NCBI GenBank assembly: GCA_965232615.1
Contig: OZ246985.1
Coordinates: forward strand, 2,232,001 to 2,296,000
Source: UBA2779 sp965232615
Lineage (GTDB): Bacteria; Spirochaetota; Spirochaetia; DSM-2461
Direction: 5' to 3'
DNA: 64,000 nucleotides
Of this stretch, positions 9,888-17,566 are shown one piece after another (within the stretch, counting starts at the first letter, position 1; every line of letters begins with the position of its first letter). Under the pieces are notes generated by a model. It saw only the letters and a list, made by a program, of their open reading frames with translations. It had not been told where the DNA came from and searched no databases. The position numbers and the translations under genes are program-made.

Positions 9888-11303
9888 ATGAATCCCCTGC
9901 ATCTATACAATTCAGATGGCCGGCAGATACAAGAATTTATCCCATTGAAAGAAGGTGAAGTGGGAATCTACTGCTGCGGTCCTACCGTCTATAACTATGC
10001 CCATATCGGCAATTTACGTCCATACACCCATTGGGACATCCTTCGACGTACCCTGCAGCACTTCGGCTACACAGTCAGGCATGTTATGAACATCACCGAT
10101 GTAGGACATCTTAGCGACGATGGGGATGAAGGGGAAGACAAGATGATTGCCGGAGCCCGTTCCCAGGGCATGACTGTCTGGGAAATTGCCAGGTTTTACA
10201 CCGAGGCATTTTTCTCCGATATTGAGAAGCTCAATATCTTAACACCTACAATATGCTGTAAGGCCACTGATCACATTGATGCGATGATCAACCTTGTAAA
10301 GCTTTTAGAGACCCGAGGATATACCTACAGTTCTGCCGGGAATATCTATTTCGATTCAGCTCAATTTCCCGAATACGGACGCATGGCCCTTCTTGAACGT
10401 CAGAACCTGCAGCATGGCTCCCGTGTGGAAATCGATACAAACAAGAAAAATCCCCTGGATTTTGTTCTCTGGTTTACAAAGGGAAAATTTGCCAACCAGA
10501 CTATGCTCTGGGATTCCCCATGGGGCAGGGGGTATCCTGGATGGCATCTGGAATGCTCGGCCATGAGTTCACAATACCTTGGCGAAAGATTCGATATACA
10601 CACCGGTGGAATCGATCATATTCCAGTTCACCACAGCAATGAAATTGCCCAAAGTGAAGCTGCCTTTGGCCATAAATGGGTGAATTACTGGATCCATAAT
10701 GAATTTCTCATCATAAAAAGTGGAAAGATGGCTAAAAGCAAGGGGAATTTCATCACCCTCGAGAACCTCATCGATGAAGGTTACCAGGCGCTTGATTACC
10801 GTTACTTCCTTCTAGGCGGCCATTACCGTTCTCAACTTGTATTCTCCAGCGAATCCCTGTCGAGTGCCCGTTCTTCCCGAAAAGCACTCACCGGCCGAGT
10901 GGCTGCTCTCATCAAGGAAACGATGCCATGTTCTCCTGATCTTCTCGGACCGGCCGTTCTATCCCGACTCCAGAACTTCGATGCAGCTCTTGGAGAAGAT
11001 CTGAACACGCCACGAGCCCTGGCTGAGCTGTGGAATCTTCTCAAAGACAGTAAAATACCCCCGGCAGAGAAACTTACTGGTGTCCTGAATATGGATGAAG
11101 TTCTCGGACTGAATCTTCACGAATCCGGTTCTGAATCGGAAGAAGCCGCTATAGATACGGAATTGAGTCAACTCCTGGATGAGCGGAACAAAGCTCGATC
11201 AAAAAAAGACTGGGCATCAGCTGATCGGATACGAGAGGAACTCCTGGCAAAAGGATGGAAAACTGTTGATTCGCCAGAAGGTTCAAGATTGGAAAAGGTG
11301 TGA
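9888..11303 (+). CDS. cysS: Cysteinyl-tRNA synthetase
   Basis: 471 residues from the ATG at 9888 (GGAG five bases before it). The frame is open back to 9822, but that would overlap murB and lacks a ribosome site. Class I synthetase: zinc-Cys and HIGH-type signature in CCGPTVYNYAHIGNLRPY (HIGN variant), zinc ligands in GGIDHIPVHHSNEIAQSEA, and KMSKS-type loop as KMAKSKGNF. The C-terminal DALR-like helical domain ends RIREELLAKGWKTVDSPEG, typical of CysRS. Charges tRNA-Cys in the cytoplasm. Divergent from murB with only about 38 bp between starts, so the two promoters must overlap or lie within coding sequence. Confidence 0.95.
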   Translation: MNPLHLYNSDGRQIQEFIPLKEGEVGIYCCGPTVYNYAHIGNLRPYTHWDILRRTLQHFGYTVRHVMNITDVGHLSDDGDEGEDKMIAGARSQGMTVWEIARFYTEAFFSDIEKLNILTPTICCKATDHIDAMINLVKLLETRGYTYSSAGNIYFDSAQFPEYGRMALLERQNLQHGSRVEIDTNKKNPLDFVLWFTKGKFANQTMLWDSPWGRGYPGWHLECSAMSSQYLGERFDIHTGGIDHIPVHHSNEIAQSEAAFGHKWVNYWIHNEFLIIKSGKMAKSKGNFITLENLIDEGYQALDYRYFLLGGHYRSQLVFSSESLSSARSSRKALTGRVAALIKETMPCSPDLLGPAVLSRLQNFDAALGEDLNTPRALAELWNLLKDSKIPPAEKLTGVLNMDEVLGLNLHESGSESEEAAIDTELSQLLDERNKARSKKDWASADRIREELLAKGWKTVDSPEGSRLEKV

Positions 11304-11343
11304 AATACTTTTTTTGTAACTTCAACAATCTCAGGTAGTTTTG

Positions 11344-11871
11344 ATGATAGATGATGATGATTCTCACGAGAAAGCTTTTACCGAGCTGTTTGATTCATTC
11401 TATAATGAACTTCTCAATGTATCCTGGCATATTTGTGGGCATGAGGATGTTGCGGAAGAACTGTGCCAGGAAGCCTTTCTACGTTACTATGAACGTAGAA
11501 AGCATTTACCAAAGGGAATTGAAGCCCGGTACTGGCTGATACGGGTGCTCAAAAACCTGGCATACAGCCATTGGAAACGTCTGGGGAGAGAGAGAGAGGT
11601 TTATCAGACATACCAGCCAGGTGAAAACACCCGGAACGAAGGTGAAGAAACTGTTATGACTGAAGAAATTCGCCGCTTGATTCGGAAATCTCTTGCTGAA
11701 ATACCATATAAATTAAGGATTGTATTAGTTTTGAAAGAATATTCAGGTTATTCCTATGCAACCATTGCAAAAATCTTGCGAATCACTGAGAATAATGTCA
11801 AGATTAGAGTTTATCGTGCCCGGAAGCACCTCTCCAGATTATTAGAAAGGGAGGATTTATATGTGCCATGA
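11344..11871 (+). CDS. ECF-type RNA polymerase sigma factor
   Basis: About 175 residues, the two-domain ECF architecture. Region 2 spans about 8-75 (ELLNVSWHICGHEDVAEELC then QEAFLRYYERR and YWLIRVLKNLAYSHWKR). Region 4 spans about 115-170 (LAEIPYKLRIVLVLKEYSGY, SYATIAKILRITENNVKIRV, RARKHLSRLL), including the recognition helix. ATG at 11344 is chosen over an in-frame TTG at 11341 by its better spacing from AGGT. The next gene overlaps it by 11 nt and encodes a zinc-type anti-sigma factor, so activity is probably held off by that membrane protein until an envelope signal arrives. It follows cysS by about 40 bp and could be partly co-transcribed with it. Confidence 0.92.
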   Translation: MIDDDDSHEKAFTELFDSFYNELLNVSWHICGHEDVAEELCQEAFLRYYERRKHLPKGIEARYWLIRVLKNLAYSHWKRLGREREVYQTYQPGENTRNEGEETVMTEEIRRLIRKSLAEIPYKLRIVLVLKEYSGYSYATIAKILRITENNVKIRVYRARKHLSRLLEREDLYVP

Positions 11872-12412
11872 TGATGCTGTTCTTTCAGCCTGTTTTGACA
11901 GCGAACTCACACCGGATCTCAAGCAGAAAGTAGAGGCCCACGTGAAAGAATGTCCTGCCTGTAAAAGGACTCTGGAAGGGTATACCTTCCAGAGAAAACT
12001 ACTTCATACACATATTCAATCCTCACATTTCAAAGCAGATGCCAGAGAAAAAGCCTGGTATTGTATCAGTCTATTGAAGAAGAACAGGCTAAAACGGCAC
12101 AATCAAATCTCAATACCGATTCCCATTGCTTCCACAGCCCTGATTGCCATTGTTGTCATGATGATATTGAGCCTTCATCCTTTGATAAAACAGGCTGTAT
12201 CCCCTGTCGATATCATGGTACAGAACGTCAACTCACCAACTGTTTTGTCACGGGGATATACTCCTGGTGAAGTGGATGCCTTTTTCACCATCCTTGAAGG
12301 ACGGCAGGGTTTCACAGATGAAGCAATTCACACATTGCCAGCTGAATTGCAGGTTTTCAAAATGGGAGAACCTTTCATCATTCATCCAGCCAGTATTGAG
12401 GGAGAGCCTTGA
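11861..12412 (+). CDS. Membrane anti-sigma factor with zinc-finger (ZAS/zf-HC2) domain
   Basis: 183 residues. The N-terminal 40 residues carry the ZAS pattern: early His/Cys in MCHDDAVLSACFDSEL and the HVKECPAC core (H-x3-C-x2-C). One membrane helix lies at about 87-108 (STALIAIVVMMILSL), leaving a C-terminal extracytoplasmic domain of about 75 residues. Family knowledge: such proteins bind the partner ECF sigma through the N-terminal domain and release it after proteolysis or a conformational change. It starts 11 nt inside the sigma gene and is followed by a 4-nt TTGA overlap with the next gene, so at least the first three genes of the operon are translationally linked. Confidence 0.88.
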   Translation: MCHDDAVLSACFDSELTPDLKQKVEAHVKECPACKRTLEGYTFQRKLLHTHIQSSHFKADAREKAWYCISLLKKNRLKRHNQISIPIPIASTALIAIVVMMILSLHPLIKQAVSPVDIMVQNVNSPTVLSRGYTPGEVDAFFTILEGRQGFTDEAIHTLPAELQVFKMGEPFIIHPASIEGEP

Positions 12413-12966
12413 GAAGGATTTTCGCGTCATATCCTGCTCACTGGTTAGTTTTTTTCATCTTCCTGGTATTATACGGAACTCAGCAGGTTTATTCTAAAGA
12501 ATTTGAATTTGATGTTCACCAGCTACTCAATGATGTCCTACTGATTCATGCAGATATCTCCGTAACAACTCTGGATTCACAAAAAATTCTCTGGAGTACT
12601 GAAGTCAATAAAATTACAGTGCCAGGCCGGGATGTAAATATCAGTCTGGAAGGGAATAATGCCAGACTGGAGATTCAATTTGTCGTTTATCCAGCGGATA
12701 GCGCTCACACCATTATTGCGGCACAAAGTGAAACCTGGTTCGGCGATCACTACAACAGTGCTTTAACTTCTTTCCCTCTGAAGTATGGTGAAGAAATACA
12801 CTATTATCCATTGGGTCGATCAGTTGAAGAAATGAAAGATAAACCTGTTGAAATAGTTGTGAAATTCAAAGTCATTCCCTATCTTGAAACATTGGATGAT
12901 GATTCCCGAGCCGAACTGGAAGCATCTCTTGATTCTTCTGTTCAATTCAAATTAACAGGAGACTGA
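12409..12966 (+). CDS. Exported protein of unknown function in the ECF operon
   Basis: 185 residues starting with TTG (GGGAGAG upstream), overlapping the anti-sigma stop as TTGA. The first 30 residues are a signal peptide (hydrophobic WLVFFIFLVLYG, then a cleavage-like region near VYSKEF). The mature part is predicted beta-rich, and I recognise no domain. It is acidic near the C-terminus (ETLDDDSRAELEASLDSS). It lies between an anti-sigma factor and a membrane TIG/transglutaminase-like protein, so a periplasmic part in envelope sensing or assembly is a reasonable guess only. Confidence 0.75.
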   Translation: MRRIFASYPAHWLVFFIFLVLYGTQQVYSKEFEFDVHQLLNDVLLIHADISVTTLDSQKILWSTEVNKITVPGRDVNISLEGNNARLEIQFVVYPADSAHTIIAAQSETWFGDHYNSALTSFPLKYGEEIHYYPLGRSVEEMKDKPVEIVVKFKVIPYLETLDDDSRAELEASLDSSVQFKLTGD

Positions 12967-12973
12967 CTCGTTC

Positions 12974-14587
12974 GTGGAGCATCATAATCCTCTTCTCTGG
13001 AAGCTACCATTGATTATATTCGGAATTGCACTGGGCATCTTCCTCCTGTTATTCATCCGCTATCAACGCAAACCAGTTATTTACAGCATTGACCGGCTTA
13101 CAGCTGTTTCCAGCGACAGGATTGAGGTGACAGGTCAGTTCTTCGGTAAGGAAACTGAAGGAGCGAAGCTTATCATTGGCGGACAGACTCTCACTTCAAC
13201 CGGTATAATTGACTGGCATGAAGATACAGTGGTTGCCCGAATCCCGAGGATTACAGGAACTGTCTTAGTCAAAGTGAAAAATCGCTCGGGAATATCCAAC
13301 GGGGTAATACTCGGCAGTTCACAGCGATTTCCACAGATTGAATATGGTTCATGGCTGCCAGGATATCCATTTATTGAATCGATTGAACCCGGTTCCGGTG
13401 CTCCAGGATCACTGATTACTCTGAAAGGCAAGGGTTTCGGTGCCAGAAAGGGCGGAAGCCGGGTATGGATTAACAGGGACGATACATCCAACCGTTTGAT
13501 CCATGAGGAACCTGACACAAACCTTTACACAGAAATTACTTCTTATGATCTATGGATGGATTCCACTATCAGTTTCTGGATACCAACCAGTGCCGCATCC
13601 GGGAGCATCTACATCAACAGGGGTAATCGCTATAGCAATCCTGTTCACATAGAAATTACCCCAGGTCCTGGATTCATTGAGTACGGAGAAAAAATCCGTT
13701 GGTCTCTAAGACAGGAAGTGGAGATAACAGGTATTGGCTCCTTTCCTGGAAACATACTCTATCTAAATCTGCCAGGACCTGTTCCATCAGGTGGTGGAAA
13801 AACTGAGACCACGGTCATCGATGCAAACACTCACCCCATGAATGAATGGAGAGGAAGAGATGGGTATCTTGATATATACCAGCTCAATGAATTAGTGAGC
13901 GGTGAAACCCGTATGATTTCCCGCCACATCGTTATTGAAACAGCATCTGTGACAGCCAATGTAAACAATACAATTAAACCCTACGATCCAAATCACCCGG
14001 AACTTCTAGTCAGTTTGGGGCAGGATGAATGGATACGACCAGACCTGACAACCCGAATTCTGCCTCGAATTGTAAGAAGTAATCAGAATGAATGGGAGAA
14101 ATCCCAATCCATTTATAATTATGTAATCAGACTTCTTGAAAGGACCGATCAGCCACAGGGTCATAGTATTGCAGATTACCTGGCCTCAAACATGGCAGAC
14201 AGCAGAGGCTACAGTATTCTATTCTGTTCTCTATCAAGAGCAGCCGGAATTCCAGCCCGACCTGTTGGAGGAATCATTGTTGATGATGAGAATAATAGCC
14301 GGAAGTGGTGGTGGGCGGAATTCTGGATAGAAGGACTGGGATGGATTGCCGTTGATCCTGCTTCAGCCGATATTCAAACGGAGGATGATACCTTTGGGAA
14401 ACTTGATGAAAAACACATTGCTTTCTCAAAAGGCATACTGGAATCAGAACCTCTTCAACCGAATCCCGTTCTGAAAAAACCTCAAGAGGTTTATTCCTGG
14501 CAGAGAATATGGGAAGAAAGCTCGGGAAATCTACACAGCTACACAAGTAGATGGTTTGTTCCACGAGTTGTGAGGGTTTACAGGTAA
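12974..14587 (+). CDS. Membrane-anchored TIG-repeat protein with degenerate transglutaminase-like domain
   Basis: 537 residues from a GTG. An N-terminal membrane helix (about 9-30) is followed by an extracytoplasmic region with two IPT/TIG-like modules (about 37-115 and 128-225; GSGAPGSLITLKGKGFG is typical). A transglutaminase-core-like domain spans about 375-460 (CSLSRAAGIPARPVGGI then WWWAEFWIEGLGWIAVDP). By motif alignment the position of the catalytic Cys is Ser (in ADSRGYS), the catalytic His is Trp (in RKWWWAEF) and only the Asp is kept, so it is probably a binding or structural domain rather than an enzyme. It is the last gene of the ECF operon. The stop codon TAA is also the 3-bp target duplication of the repeat A copy that follows immediately. 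Confidence 0.82.
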   Translation: MEHHNPLLWKLPLIIFGIALGIFLLLFIRYQRKPVIYSIDRLTAVSSDRIEVTGQFFGKETEGAKLIIGGQTLTSTGIIDWHEDTVVARIPRITGTVLVKVKNRSGISNGVILGSSQRFPQIEYGSWLPGYPFIESIEPGSGAPGSLITLKGKGFGARKGGSRVWINRDDTSNRLIHEEPDTNLYTEITSYDLWMDSTISFWIPTSAASGSIYINRGNRYSNPVHIEITPGPGFIEYGEKIRWSLRQEVEITGIGSFPGNILYLNLPGPVPSGGGKTETTVIDANTHPMNEWRGRDGYLDIYQLNELVSGETRMISRHIVIETASVTANVNNTIKPYDPNHPELLVSLGQDEWIRPDLTTRILPRIVRSNQNEWEKSQSIYNYVIRLLERTDQPQGHSIADYLASNMADSRGYSILFCSLSRAAGIPARPVGGIIVDDENNSRKWWWAEFWIEGLGWIAVDPASADIQTEDDTFGKLDEKHIAFSKGILESEPLQPNPVLKKPQEVYSWQRIWEESSGNLHSYTSRWFVPRVVRVYR

Positions 14588-14844
14588 GGGCAACCTCTAA
14601 AAAACCGTTTTTGGAATTTGGCGTAATGGCGGTGCGTTCCTCGGAGCTTTGCTCCTGCGGTACGCACCTGTTTAAATTTTCTCTTGATGCAAGGCGGCAA
14701 AAGCGGAGCTAGCTTAAGCGGTTGGCGGTGCGTTCCTCGGAGCTTTGCTCCTGCGGTACGCACCTGTTTAGGTGAGCATTTTGACAACGTAGCAGCGAGG
14801 AAAAAGATCGAGTCAAGAACTAAATGGGTTTTTTAGAGGTGCCC
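14588..14844. mobile_element. Repeat A copy (257 bp, two internal hairpin units)
   Basis: Ends GGGCAACCTCTAAAAAA and TTTTTTAGAGGTGCCC. TAA occurs on both sides (14585-14587 and 14845-14847), consistent with a 3-bp target duplication that contains the stop codon of the preceding gene. Two copies of the GGTGCGT...ACGCACC hairpin lie inside. No coding capacity. Confidence 0.88.
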
Positions 14845-14901
14845 TAAGCACAATTGGCAAACTTGCCATTCCAGGCCAACTTCTATAGGATGCAAAATGA
14901 G

Positions 14902-16200
14902 ATGAGCGAAAGTCTAGAGAATGTCGATCCGGAAATCCAGCATATCATAAAGAATGAACTTGCAAGGCAGCAATCCGGGCTGGAACTGATAGCCTCAGAA
15001 AACTTTGTTTCTACGGCCGTACTGAAGGCCGCTGGTTCAGTACTGACCAATAAATATGCTGAAGGATACCCTTCAAAGCGTTACTACGGTGGATGTGAAT
15101 ATGTTGATACAGCAGAAGAACTGGCACGGGAAAGGGCCAAAGAGCTTTTTGGTGCCGAATATGTCAATGTTCAGCCTCATGCAGGGAGTCAGGCCAATAT
15201 GGGTGCATTCCGTGCGGTCTTAAGGCATGGTGAGACAATCCTTGGAATGAATCTGGCACACGGCGGTCATCTTACGCATGGATCCCCTGTCAATTTTTCC
15301 GGAAAAGATTATACAATTGTAAACTATGGTGTCGATAAACAAAGTGAAACAATAGATTATGATGAACTTTCCAGGATTGCCCGTAAATGCAAACCCAGAG
15401 TCATCCTGGCCGGTGCCTCTGCCTATCCCAGAACCCTGAATTTCAAACGTTTTCGTGAGATTGCCGATGAAGTGGGAGCGTTGCTGATTACAGATATGGC
15501 TCATATCGCCGGATTAGTTGCTGCTGGAGAACATCCATCACCAGTACCCCATTCTCATATAACAACGACAACCACCCATAAAACTCTTCGAGGTCCGCGC
15601 GGCGGGATGATTCTTGTCGGCAGGGATGTTGAGAATGATATGGAAATTACTGCACCCAGATCTGGAAGAATGAAACGCCTTGGAGAGATAATTGACAGTG
15701 CTGTATTTCCTGGAATCCAGGGGGGCCCGTTCATGCACATCATTGCAGCAAAAGCTGTTGCGCTTAAGGAAGCTCTGCATCCTGATTTTAAGCTCTACCA
15801 GGCTCAAGTAGTAAGAAACGCGCAAGTTCTGGCAAAAGCTCTTCAGGGCAATGGTGTAAAACTTGTTTCTGATGGAACAGACAATCATCTCATACTGGTT
15901 AATCTTTCTCCTTTCAAAATAACAGGAATTGATGCAGAATCCTGGCTGGGGCTGGCTGGTATAACAGTCAATAAAAATACCATTCCATACGATCCCCATC
16001 CCCCACGAACGACCTCAGGGATCAGAGTGGGAACCCCGGCGATCACTTCTCGAGGTATGGGAGAGAAAGAGATGTTCAGAATTGCAGATTACATGATAGA
16101 ATCCCTTAAATCGAATGGAAATGAATTAAGGCTTTCGCAGGTGGCTGTTAAGGTAAAAAAGCTCTGTGATGAATTTCCATTGTATCAGGAATCGCAATAA
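14902..16200 (+). CDS. glyA: Serine hydroxymethyltransferase
   Basis: PLP enzyme that interconverts serine and glycine while charging tetrahydrofolate with a one-carbon unit. About 432 residues from the ATG at 14902 (alternatives: ATG 14890, TTG 14854); AGGA at 14887-14890 is the only ribosome-like site. Motifs: LELIASENFVS, the substrate and PLP regions YYGGCEYVDTAEELA and QPHAGSQANMGAF, the PLP-lysine block TTTTHKTLRGPRGGMIL, and FPGIQGGPFMH. Repeat A is inserted less than 60 bp upstream, so the native promoter and leader may have been displaced or replaced. Full length, expected to be active. Confidence 0.95.
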   Translation: MSESLENVDPEIQHIIKNELARQQSGLELIASENFVSTAVLKAAGSVLTNKYAEGYPSKRYYGGCEYVDTAEELARERAKELFGAEYVNVQPHAGSQANMGAFRAVLRHGETILGMNLAHGGHLTHGSPVNFSGKDYTIVNYGVDKQSETIDYDELSRIARKCKPRVILAGASAYPRTLNFKRFREIADEVGALLITDMAHIAGLVAAGEHPSPVPHSHITTTTTHKTLRGPRGGMILVGRDVENDMEITAPRSGRMKRLGEIIDSAVFPGIQGGPFMHIIAAKAVALKEALHPDFKLYQAQVVRNAQVLAKALQGNGVKLVSDGTDNHLILVNLSPFKITGIDAESWLGLAGITVNKNTIPYDPHPPRTTSGIRVGTPAITSRGMGEKEMFRIADYMIESLKSNGNELRLSQVAVKVKKLCDEFPLYQESQ

Positions 16201-16278
16201 TATGATGATCTGCTTGACCAGATTTAATTACAATTCATACAATATGATAATTCATAGCTACTAATTCGTGGAGATTTT

Positions 16279-17496
16279 ATGGGGAACCCCCTTCAATTAG
16301 GACTGATCAGTTACAATAAAGGTGCATATATAACTATTGACGGGGATGCTGCGGAGCTATTCTATATAATTCGCACAGGTAGAGTACGTGTACAGAAAGA
16401 GTTGGAAATCTTTGAAGAGGAAGCAAAGGATATACTGAAACCCGGCGATTTCTTTGGTGTCGTATCAACAATGTCCAAACATGCCTACATTGAAAATGTT
16501 ATAGCATTGGAAGATTGTACATTGATTACAGTACGCCCCGATCAATACTCCATGCTTATTGAACGGAATACACCCATTGCAATGAAAATTATCAATAGCT
16601 TCTCCAAACAGGTACGGATGCTTGATCAGGCGCTGACACGTCTATCCTTTAAGAGTTCGGTTGAAGTAGATGCATTCCATCTTCAGCAGGTTGGAGATCA
16701 CTATGCAAAACAGAAACAGTTTAATCTGGCATTCTACGCATACAACAAATTCTGCCTGGAGAATCCCAATGCCCCCAATGTCAGTGAAGTTAAGCAGAAA
16801 ATGGAGAAAATCAAATCCTATGTTGATCCTGCATCACTCAACGTGGATACAAGCAAGTTTATTCGCCAATACCCAAAAGACTCAATGCTGTTTGCCGAAG
16901 GAGAAAGTGGGCCTGAACTGTATATAATTCAGAGAGGGAGTATTCGCATCACAAAAATTGTAAACGATAATGAAGTGTTACTTGCCATGCTTAAAACTGG
17001 AGATATCTTTGGTGAAATGGCTTTGCTGGAAAATAAACCTCGAAGTGCATCAGCCATTATTCATGAAGATGCCATTCTCATGGCTGTTAATCGTGCAAAT
17101 TTCAAGGGAATGGTTATCGAACAACCAAAAGTAATATCCCGGCTCACATCAACATTGGCTGAGCGTATCTGGAATCTTTATCGTCAACTTAAAAATACAC
17201 TTATACAAAATCCTGTTGGCCGAATTTATGATTGTCTGGAACTGGAACTGGAAAAATCACGGATTGACCTTGGCACACGACAACCCTATGACTTTGAATT
17301 CGGCATTAACAACCTGATCAGTATGGTGGGCTTACCTGTGACAGAAGGAAAAATGGCCATAAACAAACTGCTGGAAAGCAAAGAACTCATTCTGAATGGC
17401 AAGAATCTCTATTCTCCAGATATAACCAGGATTGTAAAGTCAAATGAATACCATAAAAAAATGGAAATTCGTCATCAATCCATGAAGAGAAAATGA
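16279..17496 (+). CDS. Regulator with two cNMP-binding domains, TPR-like linker and C-terminal DNA-binding-like domain
   Basis: 405 residues; ATG preceded by GGAG. Domain 1 (about 5-120) has the cNMP fold but a degenerate phosphate cassette (FFGVVSTMSKHAYIENV, no Arg). Residues about 128-185 form a TPR-like helical linker (AKQKQFNLAFYAYNKFCLEN). Domain 2 (about 198-315) has a canonical cassette, FGEMALLENKPRSASA, with the ligand-binding Arg. The C-terminal 80 residues resemble a winged-helix output (NLISMVGLPVTEGKMAINKL). The order degenerate domain - TPR - canonical domain - output is the same as that formed jointly by the two adjacent genes at 62441 and 63421. Probably reads cAMP or cGMP made by cyclases such as the one at 2.5 kb. 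Confidence 0.88.
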   Translation: MGNPLQLGLISYNKGAYITIDGDAAELFYIIRTGRVRVQKELEIFEEEAKDILKPGDFFGVVSTMSKHAYIENVIALEDCTLITVRPDQYSMLIERNTPIAMKIINSFSKQVRMLDQALTRLSFKSSVEVDAFHLQQVGDHYAKQKQFNLAFYAYNKFCLENPNAPNVSEVKQKMEKIKSYVDPASLNVDTSKFIRQYPKDSMLFAEGESGPELYIIQRGSIRITKIVNDNEVLLAMLKTGDIFGEMALLENKPRSASAIIHEDAILMAVNRANFKGMVIEQPKVISRLTSTLAERIWNLYRQLKNTLIQNPVGRIYDCLELELEKSRIDLGTRQPYDFEFGINNLISMVGLPVTEGKMAINKLLESKELILNGKNLYSPDITRIVKSNEYHKKMEIRHQSMKRK

Positions 17497-17566
17497 CATT
17501 GTTTCTACACATAATCTCTAATTATCCTTAACAAAAAAAACATATCAGCATATTATTCATGATGTA

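Noticed and set aside
15538..15999. 153-residue minus-strand frame within glyA
   Set aside because: Antisense shadow of a strongly conserved gene; no start signal and no recognisable motif.
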